From positions 78,492 through 102,726 of the forward strand of contig KQ482072.1 of the NCBI GenBank assembly GCA_001430745.1: a stretch of 24,235 bases of DNA, in the 5' to 3' direction. The stretch's first letter is position 1. Each line of letters starts with the position of its first letter. The translations under genes were made by a program, and so were the position numbers. Source of the DNA: Auxenochlorella pyrenoidosa. Its lineage: Eukaryota > Chlorophyta > Trebouxiophyceae > Chlorellales > Chlorellaceae. Below the pieces are notes generated by a model. It searched no databases, had not been told where the DNA came from, and saw only the letters and a program-made list of their open reading frames with translations. Below, piece after piece: positions 1-9,640 of this stretch.

Positions 1-1832
1 GCGCCGCGGGCGGCGGCGGCCTGTTCTGGCGGCGGCGGCGCGGCGCGCCGCGCCTGGCGGGCGCACGCTGCCACGAGCACCTAGTGGTGGCCGCTGGCGA
101 CGCGCCTGAGGTGTCGCTGCACGACCTGCGCGCTGGGGGGGGGGCGCTTTGCCGAGCTGGCGCTGGGGCGCCCCGCCTTTGCGCTCGACCTGCAGTACCC
201 CCGCCTGGCCGTGGGCGGCGACGGCGGGCACCTGGAGGTGAGGGCCTGCCCGCTGGACAGCAGGCCTGCTGGGTGGCACACACCGACAGGCGTGCTGCCT
301 GCGCCTGCACGCTCTCTCGTGTTTGCCCCGCCGCTGCCGTCAGCTGGCTTGGTGGCATGAGCACCAAGTTTGGGGTTGCCTGCCGCAACCGCCTGCTGGT
401 TTCGACCCGCCTGTTTGCGCGACCCCTGTGAACAGGTGTGGGACCTCAGCAGGCTGGGCGGCGACCTGGCAGCCGCGCTGCCGACCGTGCCGCAGCAGGC
501 GCAGCAGGCAGCGCCCCGCCTCGTGAGCAGCCTGTCCCCTCCCCTCAGCGGCGCTTCCGGCTCCGGGCAGGGTGCCCTTGCTGGCATTCCGCGGCCGCCA
601 GGCGAGCAAGAACAAGGGCCGGTGGGGCAGGCACAGCAGGCGCAGCAGGGGCCGCCGTCCTGGCCCTCCCCTTCTGCCCAGGGGCAGGGCGCCGCGCAGC
701 AGCGGCGCTCCCCTGCGGGCGCGAGCTCGGCAGCTGCTGCTAGCCTGGACTGCCTGCTGGGGTCCAACGAGGCACACCTGCGGCGAGGCCTGCCGATGGG
801 GTGAGGGCCGCCATGCCGCTGCGACTTGAGCACGGTTTTTGGGGAAACACACACACATACATACACAGCTCTTCCTTTCACGACCCCTGCATCGCCTCGC
901 CCTTGCCTCTGGTCTGCCAGCCCAGCCGGGGGTCTGGCACAGTAGCTGGATGCAGGGCCCTTGAAGCAGGGCCCGGCCCACTGCGCTCAGACCACGCTCA
1001 GCATTGCCTTGAGCGCCGCGTGACAGGGGCCTCAAGAAGCACCCTCAGCAGGGTCTCCCCGCCCCCTTACCCCAGTCCAACCCATCCCATAGGGTGGGAA
1101 GCACCCTCAGCAGGGTCCCCACACCCCAATACACACACCATGCACACACACACACACACAAACCCCCACCCACCCTTCTTCCACCCCCCCCCCCACACCC
1201 CGCCCTTCTTCGCTCCCCCACCCACCCACCCTCCTTCGCCCTCCTCCCTTCCCGGCTGCGCACCGCCCAGGTGCGTGTACGGTGTGCGTCTCCTGGCAGG
1301 GGGGCGGGCGGTCACCGCCGACCATGGGGGCAGCGTGCGGCTGTGGGGCGTGGGCGGGGCGGCGGGGGCGGGCGCGCCGTCGCTGGCCGCCCTGCCCGCG
1401 TTTGCCCCGAGCGTGGAGGACCCTGCGGCCGCAATGGTCGACCCCGGGGTGAGCTGGGTTGGACTTGTTACTGGTTTAGATGAGGTGGATGAGAGCGGTG
1501 CCTCGTTAGACCTCACTAGATTGAAGGGTGGTTGGTTGATGTTTCTCGGCGAGTGAGGGGCGCTGCAGCGGCCGACCATGGCGGTGGCCTTGGGGTTGAG
1601 GCAGGACAGAGTTGACGGTACACAGCACACACAGCACTCACCAGCAGCCCGCCGAGCATGTGTCGGCTGCAGGCAGGCCCCCCCATCCTTCCCTCCTCAT
1701 GCCCCGCTCCTCTCCGGTCGGCTGCAGGGCGGGCCGCCGCGCCCTGTGGGCATGCACAGCTTGGACGCCTGCCTCACGCACCTGGCGGTGGCGGGCCGGG
1801 ACAGCGTGGTGCGGCTGTACTCGTACGAATAA
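1..1832 (+). CDS. WD40-repeat protein, C-terminal part (5' end outside window)
   Basis: Exons read as <3-237, 436-800, 1271-1448 and 1728-1832 (stop TAA 1830-1832). Introns have GT...CAG ends and the phases join. WD-type blade endings are visible: VSLHDLR near 110-131, LEVWDLSRL across the first junction, GGSVRLWGV near 1327-1350, and a last blade ending DSVVRLYSYE at the stop. WD40 proteins form beta-propeller scaffolds for protein complexes; the specific partner cannot be told. Exon 2 carries a long Gln/Ala/Ser/Pro-rich stretch, probably a loop between blades. A ten-G run at 135-144 puts the blade before it (codons beginning at positions divisible by 3) out of frame with the blade after it by one base, so either one G is surplus in the assembly or the gene is frameshifted. 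Identity as a WD40 propeller is good; orthology is unknown. Confidence 0.72.
1129..1245. repeat. (CA)n microsatellite and C-rich tract in WD40 intron
   Basis: A CA dinucleotide run (about 1144-1160) is followed by polypyrimidine, C-rich sequence with CCCACC-like units up to the acceptor at 1270. It lies wholly in the intron 801-1270 and may act as an extended polypyrimidine tract. Antisense open frames here are products of the low complexity. Confidence 0.8.
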
Positions 1833-2001
1833 TGACGGCAGGGCAGCTGCAGGGCGCCTGCTAATTGGGTCTGCGCAGCCCCTGTACTTGCTCGCCCCTC
1901 CGGCTGGCCTCGTGTTTGTGTACCACCGCAGCTGTTAGGGCGCCTGAGTGCTTGAACTTCCATTCAGCAGGCTTGTGTTGGCAGCTGGAGTGTTCCATAT
2001 G

Positions 2002-2006
2002 TGTAA
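2002..2006 (+). terminator. TGTAA polyadenylation signal, candidate for the WD40 gene
   Basis: TGTAA lies 170 bases after the WD40 stop. TGTAA is the usual poly(A) signal of chlorophyte nuclear genes, so this would set a 3' UTR of about 180-190 nt. Confidence 0.5.
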
Positions 2007-2248
2007 CAACTCCTACTTCCTAGGTACCGCGGCAGCAAGAGGCCATTGCCTGTGGTTGCAGCTGCTGCATTCGCGCCACAGCCGAGGGCCTGCACCATCT
2101 ACCCACGCCAGGGTGCTGCAGAGCTCACATGAGAATGCGGCGCAGTCCCGAGAGGAAGCGGAGGGGAGTGACCCCGCACAATGAGCATGCGCGCCTAACC
2201 GACTTCCTGCTGCACCGGCTACTGCAGCTCCTTCTGCCTGCTCGGCCC

Positions 2249-2324
2249 CCCAGCAAGCCAGTCGGTGCCCCAGCAAGTCGGCTCCCCAGCAGGTCGGTTC
2301 CCAGCAAATTCAGCAAGTGGGTCC
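2249..2324. repeat. Degenerate short tandem repeat (CCCAGCAAGTCGG-type)
   Basis: Four or five imperfect units of roughly 16-20 bases beginning CCCAGCAAG or CCCAGCAGG, in the intergenic region between the converging WD40 and TrmL genes. No function is apparent. Confidence 0.6.
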
Positions 2325-2575
2325 CCCGGGTCCCTGAGAAGTGCCGCCACAATGCAGAGGGACCCAAGCATCCAGTGGCAGGCCCTCGATGCTGAGCTGG
2401 CGCACACTGCCGGCCTGGCGGCGGTAGGGCTATGTCGGGTCGACTACAACGCGCAGCATGGGTGTGGCTGTTTGGCGCAGCAGGCAGGTCGGCTGCAACT
2501 TACGGTCGCCACAGTGCACACCACTGGATGGCATGCAGCCATGGCATGCGGCCGACATGAGACCGCAACGTATGC

Positions 2576-4950
2576 TCACTGCACGACCGCCGCTGCTGCC
2601 GCCGCTGCCGCCGCCGCCCCTGCCGCAGTGTCTTCCGCGTCCTCTGGAAGCACCGGGCCATCTTTCTGGCGCAGCACCTCCATGACGCCAATGCCTGCAG
2701 CAGAGGCCGTGGGAAGGGGGACGCGCGCCTGAGTGTTTGAGGAAGGCGCACCCGGCACTCAACCAGGCGCACCAATGGCGGCGCAATAACAGGGCATCAT
2801 GCATCATTCAGTATGCAGAGCAGGCTTCCCAAGAGCGCCCGCAGGGTGTGCACCCGCAGGCTGCACGCGTACACTCTCGAGACCGGCTTGCTTGCAAGAG
2901 CCGCCGCCCTGCCAGCTGTCGCCGGGGCTGGGCAAGCCCAAGGCGAGACCCAGCTCCCGACGGCCCGCAGAGCTGGCAGACTCTGGCCAGACACCCCGTG
3001 CCGGTCAGGTGGCCCGCACTGGCAGGGCTAGCAGGGCTGGCAGGACACACTGCAGGGCGGCTTACCCACGCTCGTGGCCAGGTTGAGGGAGCGCACGTAC
3101 CGCTCGCTCATGGGGATTTTGACCATGTCCGTGGCAGCCGCGTGCGCCTCCTGTTGCACACACAGGGCAGCAGCAGCGGGCACATGGTTTTTGTGCTGTG
3201 TGCTTGCCTGAGACAGCAGCAGGAGGCGGCAGCCGGGCCTGGAAGGACGCGCGCCAGGTGCTGCACTGCCGCATGAGCCTCACGGCGCGCACACGAGGGG
3301 CACACGCGGGGCGGAGCGGGCGCACGCTGCCGCCCAGCTGCGCCGCCGTGCACTGTGCGCGCTGCGCTGCAAGCAAGCCGCCTTCCATTCTTGCCCAACC
3401 CCCTGCGGCCCCCGGCTTGCCTCTGGGAGCCCCGTCGTCTCTGCGCCAAACATGAGCCATGTGGAGGTGCCGGCAGGGTACAGCCCTTCTGACGCATAGT
3501 GCCGCTTCGCAAACTTGCTATAGCCTGCATATGCAGCATCAGGGGTGGGCAAAACCTAGGACAGGCAGACGCGTGACCGCAGCGCGCCGGCGCGCCGCGA
3601 GCTGCTGCGCAGTACAGGCACGCGCGCCAGCTGCACCCCAGCCCGCCTGGCTGCATGCAGACCAGCAGGCACAGCTCTGCGGTGTGCCCCACTCACCGAC
3701 CAGCTGCTTGGGCCCCGGCTGCTGCTGCCAGAACTCGAGGAATGCTGCCCAGCTGGGGTGCACATCCACGCACACGGCGGGCCAATAGTCCAGGCCTGCA
3801 CGCTTCAGCCTGCGTGCAGATGGGGCGCGGGCGTGCGCGCACGGCGGTGGACGCAGCGATCGGCGCGCTCTGGCGGCCCAGCGTGCCTCCCACCCAGAGC
3901 AGCGCGCCATCCGGCGGCCTGCACCCGCCGCGCTCGCCTGCTCGCCCCCCTGGCGACAACAGCACAAGCACTTGAAATGACTGCATGCACTGCCGCCCCC
4001 GTCTTGCACCCACTTGGCAGAGTCCAGCTGGAAGCCCAGCGGGGCCACCAGGTGCAGCCCGACATTCACGGCGGCGCAGGTGCGCGACACGTTGCCTGCG
4101 GGGGCACGCAACAGCGGCAGGCCAGGGTGCGTGGTTGGTGGCAGAGCAGGGCGCGTGCTTGCCTTGCGTACAGCCTGGGAACGCGTGACTGCCAATCCGG
4201 GCAGCCGCCAGCAGGCTGCTGCCGCTGGCCACACTGGCAGCGACGCAGGCAGCGAAGCAGAAGGGCGGCAGAGCGACGCAGGAGCAGCAGCCACGTCGGC
4301 GACAAGGGTACGCCTGCCGTGCGCACCAGCATTCTGCGGGATCTGCGGGTGCACGAGCACGACGTGAAGGTCGGGCCGCTGGTGCTGCTGCCTGCAGCAG
4401 AGGGGAGGAAAGGGTGGGGAGTCCTGTCATGGTAGCGGGGCATGGTGGACCCCACCCACCATCATCAGTCAACACAGCAGCAGCACCAGGCGGTGTGCAG
4501 GGGTGGATGGCGGGCGTTGCAACTGCAGCGGTTACCTGCCGCCCGCCACCTCAAGGCTCCAACTCTGCTGCCCCTCCTCTGGTGCTGCTGCCGCACTTAC
4601 GAGCCGCGCCCGCCGCTGCTGCCGCCGCTGCTGCCGCTCCGCTGCCGCCACGCCCGGCGGCATCGCGTGGGCCACATGGCGAGGGCAGGCTGCTGCTGGA
4701 ACCAAGCTGCAACGTGCTCGAATGCCCAGCAGCTGCGCCACAGCGGCAGCGGCTGTTGGTGGGGAAGGAGCTGCACGCATTTTGGTGTGCGCAGCCCTGG
4801 GCGCTGTATGCAGCCAGCCAAGGTGTCGAGAGGGCCTGCAGATGCGTTCGACGCCCCGAGCACCGGAAATGCGTGTGCAACCATGGGCATGCGGCGCCTG
4901 AATTCCCTGCTGAGCGCTGGGCAGCAGAATGTCGAGAAAGCAGCCTGCAT
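2576..4950 (-). CDS. trmL: TrmL-type SPOUT tRNA (cytidine/uridine-2'-O-)-methyltransferase, probably organellar
   Basis: Seven exons on the minus strand: 4950-4601, 4391-4327, 4095-4014, 3809-3697, 3524-3421, 3150-3066, 2694-2576. They sum to 918 nt, giving 305 residues. The family methylates the ribose of wobble nucleotide 34 in tRNA using S-adenosylmethionine. Family landmarks in order: VLVHPQIPQNAGN (residues 128-140), RTCAA, LHLVAPLGF (152-160), LKRAGLDYW (167-175), MFGAETTGLPEEAH (228-241) and IPMSERYVRSLNLATSVGIG (250-269). The last two form the SPOUT knot that binds AdoMet. Residues 1-120 are an Arg/Ser/Gly-rich extension absent from bacterial TrmL, likely a chloroplast or mitochondrial targeting peptide; a start at Met21 or Met23 (4890, 4884) is also possible. 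The C-terminus adds an acidic and poly-Ala tail. Intron 5 starts with GC. Function confidence is high; exon 1 is less certain. Confidence 0.88.
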
Positions 4951-5005
4951 GCGTCATTTCCTCATCTATTCCACCTGCTGCTGCGCCTCGACACACTTGG
5001 CGGCG
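4951..5005. promoter_or_regulatory. Short divergent gap between trmL and the 5006-5998 gene
   Basis: With the start codons chosen here the two genes are head to head with only 55 bases between ATGs. Either a compact bidirectional promoter spans the first exons, or one gene starts further downstream (trmL at 4890 or 4884, the other gene at 5270). No clear core promoter motif is visible. Confidence 0.3.
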
Positions 5006-5998
5006 ATGCAGGGCACGTACCCCGGCCTGGAGCAGGAGCAGGAGAGCCCCAACTTCGGGGCACGCCCTGTACAACTCCGCTGGCCCTCTCGCTTCCCAGC
5101 AGGCAGCCTGCCTGAGGGTCGACAGGCCGATCCCGGTGAGTGCAACCACACGGGAGGCTGCTGCGCAGCTGGCGCAGCACTGCCCGCGTTGACCCGTGTT
5201 GACCGCCTGCTGCCAACTGCTTCTCACCATTACCTCCCCTCGCTGGCCTCTGCAGGCACCTCTGCAGGCATGCCTGGCCCAGGTTTTACAGACAGTGGCG
5301 TGCAGCAGCCCAGAAAACGCGGCCTGTTTGGCTCCGCTGCGCTGTCGGGGCCGGCGCCACCCTCCTCGCCCTCTGCCTGGGAGGATGCAGGCGCAGCGGA
5401 GCCCACCATCTCGGCCCTGCACCCTGCTGACAGCGCCCCAACAGTGGACGGCCCTGCGCCCAAGCGTGCCCGGCTGGCAGCTGGGCGTGGCGGCGCTCAG
5501 CTGTCGGCCGGGTGGGCCCTGACGGCCGCCTCTGGCGCCGCCGACAGCGACAGCGATGGCGAGGATGCAGTGCTGTCCTGCCGGCACCCCACCCCTGACA
5601 AGACACTTGCGACAATGGCAGCGCCCACCGTGCGGGTGTCGGCGCAGCACCCACCGCCCACCTGGGCTGCCAGCCTGCACCCACCAGAGCAGCAGGCGAG
5701 CGAGCGACTGGTGGGTGCTGGCAGAAGGGCCTCCCTTTGGCCTGCAGCTGGCAGCCAATGCTCTCCTGAGCCATCTGAGTACTGCAAAGCAATCCGCCTC
5801 ATCGCAGGCCTCACATTGTTGTCCTCTTCCCTGCAGGCTGTCTCCGCGGCAGTTCTGCCACGCCGCACCGCAGCAGTGGATGCAGAGGCGCAGCAGGACG
5901 AGTGGTGCGGCGGCAGCGCCATGGAGGAGGACGACTGCCGGGGCTGGGCTGACTGGCAGCGCTTCCCGCTGCCGCTGTTCAATGACGTGGAAGAGTGA
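5006..5998 (+). CDS. Unrecognised small protein with nuclear-localisation-like motifs
   Basis: Model: exons 5006-5135, 5256-5710 and 5837-5998 (stop TGA 5996-5998). Both introns have canonical GT...CAG ends (120 and 126 nt) and both are multiples of three without stops, so retention would keep the frame. The protein (248 residues) is disordered-looking: rich in Ala, Pro, Ser and acidic residues, with basic motifs PRKRGLFG and PKRARL, an acidic DSDSDGED stretch, and a C-terminus WQRFPLPLFNDVEE. I do not recognise a family; a nuclear protein is inferred only from the basic motifs. The start at 5006 (MQGTYPGLEQ) is a choice; ATG 5270 at the beginning of exon 2 is the main alternative. It converges on the HIRAN gene. 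Confidence 0.55.
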   Translation: MQGTYPGLEQEQESPNFGARPVQLRWPSRFPAGSLPEGRQADPGECNHTGGCCAAGAALPALTRVDRLLPTASHHYLPSLASAGTSAGMPGPGFTDSGVQQPRKRGLFGSAALSGPAPPSSPSAWEDAGAAEPTISALHPADSAPTVDGPAPKRARLAAGRGGAQLSAGWALTAASGAADSDSDGEDAVLSCRHPTPDKTLATMAAPTVRVSAQHPPPTWAASLHPPEQQASERLVGAGRRASLWPAAGSQCSPEPSEYCKAIRLIAGLTLLSSSLQAVSAAVLPRRTAAVDAEAQQDEWCGGSAMEEDDCRGWADWQRFPLPLFNDVEE

Positions 5999-6282
5999 TG
6001 GGGAAGACTGTCCGTTGGTTGGCTGGCGGCAGCAGCTGCTTGGCTGGAGCCAGCCACCTGTAGCCAATGAATGAGGTCAATATAGCATGCCTCCTGGCCA
6101 TCCTAACTCAACCAACTGCACAACGTACTTCTGCTATCCTCTGCTGCATTTTCTCATGTACCTGCCATTTGCCCTGCAGCAACCTGTATCCTGAGCATGA
6201 TTTTCAGAGGAGCACCTGTCAACACAACTGCAGCAGAAGCTGACAAATATGATACACAGGCTGCTGCAGCACTGCTTGCACC
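5999..6282. other. Convergent 3' intergenic region
   Basis: Between the stop of the 5006-5998 gene and the stop of the HIRAN gene. It is more AT-rich than the neighbouring exons, as expected for 3' UTRs. No perfect TGTAA was seen on either strand. Confidence 0.5.
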
Positions 6283-9218
6283 TCAGACACACAGCGCCTG
6301 CAGCGCTGGCGGCACAGGCACGCCAGCTTCCTCCAGCCAGCGCAGGTCCAGCCGCCAGGGCTTGGTGCTGCAACGCGGGGTGGAGCGATCATGACGGTGG
6401 TTGAGCAATCGTCCAGAACGGGTGCACCGGCCAGGCATGGCAGGGCAGCATGCACAGCAGCGCCATGCTGCTCCATCCGACTTGGCTCCGCCCACCTGCG
6501 CTGTGCCTCCAGCTGCCGCATTGCTGCCAGGTATGTCGCCAGGTCTTCATCGCTCCAGCAGTTGAGGTCGCGGAGCAGCGACGCCGCGCCCGCTGCCGCT
6601 CCGCTCTCCAGCCCAAGCAGGCCAGCGACCTGCGGGGGGGTTGAGGGGCGGGCAGAACACAGAAGTTGCAGTTCTTGAGGGCAGAAACAAGGGGTGCAAC
6701 CCTCGAGGGCTCATCAGCAAGGCCACTTGTGAGACTTGTGGGGATGGAGGCTCTCTGAAACACAAAGCCGATCATGAAACCAGAGCAGGCCCGCACCCGC
6801 TGCCACGAGGGAATGCACCAGGGCAGCGTTGCGCGCGCGCCGACGAGTGCGCTGTGCAAAGCCATGCAATGATCTCATGGCCAGCGCACCCCGCCAGGGC
6901 AGCGCGCCCCACCTGCTGCACCTCGGGCGCCTCTGCCCGCAGCCCCGCCAGACGCAGCACTCGCGCGTCGTCGTCAAAGGCCCACCGCTCGTGCACCGCG
7001 GCCAGCGGCGCGCCGCTCACGGCGCACCGCCCGCTTGCGGCGAACAGCACGCGTTGCTTCAGCGCCGCCCAGGCGGGGCCCTCCAGGTGCAGGCCCAGGG
7101 AGACAAGCGGGCGCAGCGAGGCGGGAAAGGCCTGCACCTCTGCAGGCGGGATGCTGGGCTGCACCAGCACCTGCGAGCACAGGGGAAGCACGGGACGGTA
7201 GTTGCCACACCTGCGGGCTACGCGACGCCCAAGCACTACATCTGCAAGGCATCAAGCGGAGCACAAAGGGCAGAGGGCAGGCAGGGCCGGCGATCAAGGG
7301 GGCACGGCTGAGGTGGGAGGCTCGGCAAGGCCTGCCTGCAGTGAGACAGCAGTCACAGGCGCATGCAGGCCAAGCGGCTGCAAGCCAGGTGGCCATGCGC
7401 GTTTGGGGGCAGCCAGCAGGGCGGGGCAGGGCAGGCAGCACTCACGGTGAAGCCCCAGAGGGCGTCCTCGCTCTCCGCCCGCCCCACGCTGCCCACGCTG
7501 CCAAAGCACACATCCTGCAGGGAGGGTGCTGGAGCCAAGGGGGCTGCTGTTGCAGGATGGCCGCCGAAGCACGGCAGAGGTGCTGCCAACGCCGCCCCAA
7601 CAGTGCCCCAGCGTGCTGCGCTTCCGCAGCGGCGCCAGTGCTCCCATGGCGGTTCCCGCCTCGCGCCGCCTCCACCCCGCCAGCCAGCCCACAGTAGGCA
7701 AGCCCCAAAGGTTCGACAGACAGCAAACCATACTTTCCTACTCCTCCAACCCCAGCCTGCCTGCATGAAGCAGCCAAGGCCCCGCCTGCGTGAAATCGGC
7801 TCCGGCCCTGCCTGCATGAAGCAGCCCAGGCCCCGCCTGAAGGAACCAGCCCAACCCCACCTCCAACCAAGCCCAGGCCCTGCCTGCAGGAAGTGAAAGG
7901 TCCTGTCCTGCGACATGTAGCCCAGGCCCTGCCCGCATGAACCAGCCACAGCCGTGCCCTGCCTGCACATACCAGCCCCAGACCCAGCCCTGCCTGCAGG
8001 AAGTGGAAGGTCCTGTCCCGCGGGATGTAGCCCAGGCCGGCGCCGTCCAGGCCGCGGATGGCCACAGCGTGCGGGTCGTGGGGGTTGCCCCGCTCCCGCG
8101 CTAACGCCACCGCCTGGCCTGCGGCGGGCGGGCAGGGGTGGGGCAGGGCTGGTTGGGTGGGGGGTAGAGGGACCGGGGAGGGCGGATAGAGCAAGGGCAT
8201 GAGGGCGGGGCAGGGCTGGTTGTGTGGGAGCCAGAGAGGCGGGGCAGGACTGGTTGTGTGGGAGCCAGAGAGGCAGGGCAGGGCTGGTTGGGCGGGCAGA
8301 GGGGCTTCCAGATCAGGGGCGGCTCGGCGGGGCAGGTGCGCCGGCTGCGGTCCCCCTCTGCCTGCGGTGGGGCTGGCCGTCAGCCAGAAACCGGCAGCAC
8401 AGCCCGGGCAAGCGGCAGCAGCCTGCGCCTTAAGTTGCCCCTGCCAGCACCCTCCCTCCCCATCCCCCCTCTATCATTTGCTCACCCCTCTGCAGCCGCG
8501 AGATGAGCTCCTGCCGCCCCTCAAAGCTGACCCCGACTGCCCTGAACTGCAGCACAGGCACCTGCTTGCGGCCATGGGGGTGGGGAGCACAGAGAGCGAT
8601 GCCAGGGGCGGGTCAAAAGGCGTAAGGTGAGGCGACGGGGATGCGTGCTGCGCTACGTGCGCCGTGCCACGCGACGCGCCACCCACGCCGCGCTCGCTGT
8701 ACCTGGGCCCCCGCTTGCCCTGCAGCGGGTGCGCACCTGCTGCAGCAGCCAGCGCCGGCTGTCAAGCACCGACGGCTCCACCGGCGCCAGCGGGGGCTGC
8801 GGGTGCTGCTGCTGCTGCTGCGCCAGCTGCTTGCGTGCACGGGACGCCAGCGCCTTTGCCGTCTTGGGGTGCTGTGCTGCTGGTGGCTGCTGGCTGCCAG
8901 GCCCTTCTGCACAGCCGGGAAAGGGGCAGGCAGCAATCGGGTGGGAGCAGGCAAAGGCACCGGCAGCCGCTCTGCACAGGCATCAGACAGCCCCAAGAAC
9001 ACAGGGGTCGGCCGTGCGACTGGGTGCGCACCTGCAGGCCCGTTGACGATGCCCGCATAGCGCAACGCCCTGGGGTCTCGCGCCCCTGCTGCCGCCGCTG
9101 CAAAGCCGTGCGATAGCGGGCAGCGCGACCGCCCGCGCTGCCAGCCCGCACGATTGCACTGCTGTATGGTCGTCGCGATCTCTGTGTGCTGCATGGCTCT
9201 GAGAGCGCGGGCCCACAT
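6283..9218 (-). CDS. HIRAN-domain protein with degenerate HNH-like C-terminal region
   Basis: Eight exons on the minus strand: 9218-9032, 8906-8737, 8561-8486, 8118-7994, 7514-7446, 7170-6913, 6629-6496, 6367-6283; 1104 nt, 367 residues, all phases consistent. The HIRAN domain (about 125-210) shows VGVSFEGRQEL, LARERGNPHDPHAVAIRG and LGYIPRD; HIRAN modules bind DNA ends in repair helicases and also occur in stand-alone plant proteins. Downstream, CFGSVGSVG, LEGPAWAALKQRV, the HERW motif (269-272) and KPWRLDLRWLEEAG at the C-terminus match the layout of plant HIRAN proteins with an HNH-like zinc region, but only Cys258 of the expected CxxC/CxxCH ligands is visible, so nuclease activity is doubtful. 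The N-terminus has a poly-Gln stretch around 86-95. The exon 4 donor is GC at 7993; an alternative GT donor at 7972 would add seven residues. Confidence 0.8.
7757..7850. repeat. 50-bp period tandem repeat in HIRAN intron 4
   Basis: Two copies of a block beginning CCTGCATGAAGCAGCC, about 50 bases apart, part of a wider field of CAGGCCCTGCCTGCA-like units filling the intron 7515-7993. Confidence 0.7.
7870..7928. repeat. Intronic copy of the HIRAN exon 4 3' end
   Basis: This 59-base block repeats 7984-8042 at a 114-base offset with few mismatches. The source block is the 3' end of exon 4 (GLGYIPRDRTFHFLQ) plus its donor; the copy reads GLGYMSQDRTFHFLQ and keeps the CTGCAGGCAGGG border. It lies inside the following intron and is not needed for the protein. 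Confidence 0.85.
8204..8302. repeat. 34-bp minisatellite, three copies, HIRAN intron 3
   Basis: Units begin at 8204, 8238 and 8272 with the core GGCGGGGCAGGGCTGGTTG and a variable end. The repeat lies within intron 8119-8485; a related partial unit is present near 8139. Confidence 0.85.
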
Positions 9219-9640
9219 GCAGAGAGGCAGGCAAGCTGACGGCTAGAGACAGTCCGCTTGTAAGGGCTCCACTGCGGCTCGAGTAGCGTTCAAATATGTT
9301 TTCTGCCAAGGTCTACTCGCGATCGGCAACCTCCGAGGCGACCACGGAACGGCACAGCCAGGCCTGGGCAGCCCAAGGTGCAGCTGCGTGTCGGTGCAGC
9401 GTCCAGAAGCCCTCTGGAACCGAGAGATGGTTTTCGCGATCGCAACTGTAGGCTGGGGTTAGGGTCTTGACAGTGGCGGCCTGGCGGGTGCGCTGGGCCG
9501 GCGGCGCACTTTGCGGGCTTGTTGAGCATGCTTTGGCAAAACGCAGCTGCACGCCATACCCCTTTTCAGAATTCAAAGAAGTGATGCTGCCCTGCTCTCT
9601 GAAATCCTCTGAGTATCTGCTGTCACAGCGGAATGCGAGG
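9219..9640. other. Upstream region of the HIRAN gene, before the array
   Basis: About 420 bases with no convincing exon on either strand. It should contain the HIRAN promoter and possibly the end of the array transcript. Sequence related to the array flanks begins near 9640. Confidence 0.4.

Larger units (their letters stand above)
1833..2575. other. Convergent intergenic region between WD40 and TrmL genes
   Basis: This holds the 3' UTRs of two converging genes. The plus-strand open frame beginning at 2265 runs antisense into the TrmL last exon and shows no family features, so it is not called as a gene. No TTACA (TGTAA on the minus strand) was found for the TrmL side. Confidence 0.5.

Noticed and set aside
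2265..2732. 155-codon plus-strand frame with an alanine run
   Set aside because: The Ala run is the antisense of the poly-Ala tail codons of TrmL, whose last exon is secure by its SPOUT motif.
5711..5836. Continuous reading through the intron of the 5006-5998 gene
   Set aside because: The frame is open, but GTGGGT...CTGCAG ends and a sudden loss of the acidic, Pro-rich composition favour an intron; retention cannot be excluded.
4532..6067. 511-codon open frame on the minus strand
   Set aside because: It overlaps antisense the 5006-5998 gene and, out of frame, TrmL exon 1; no family motifs, and GC-rich sequence gives long chance frames.
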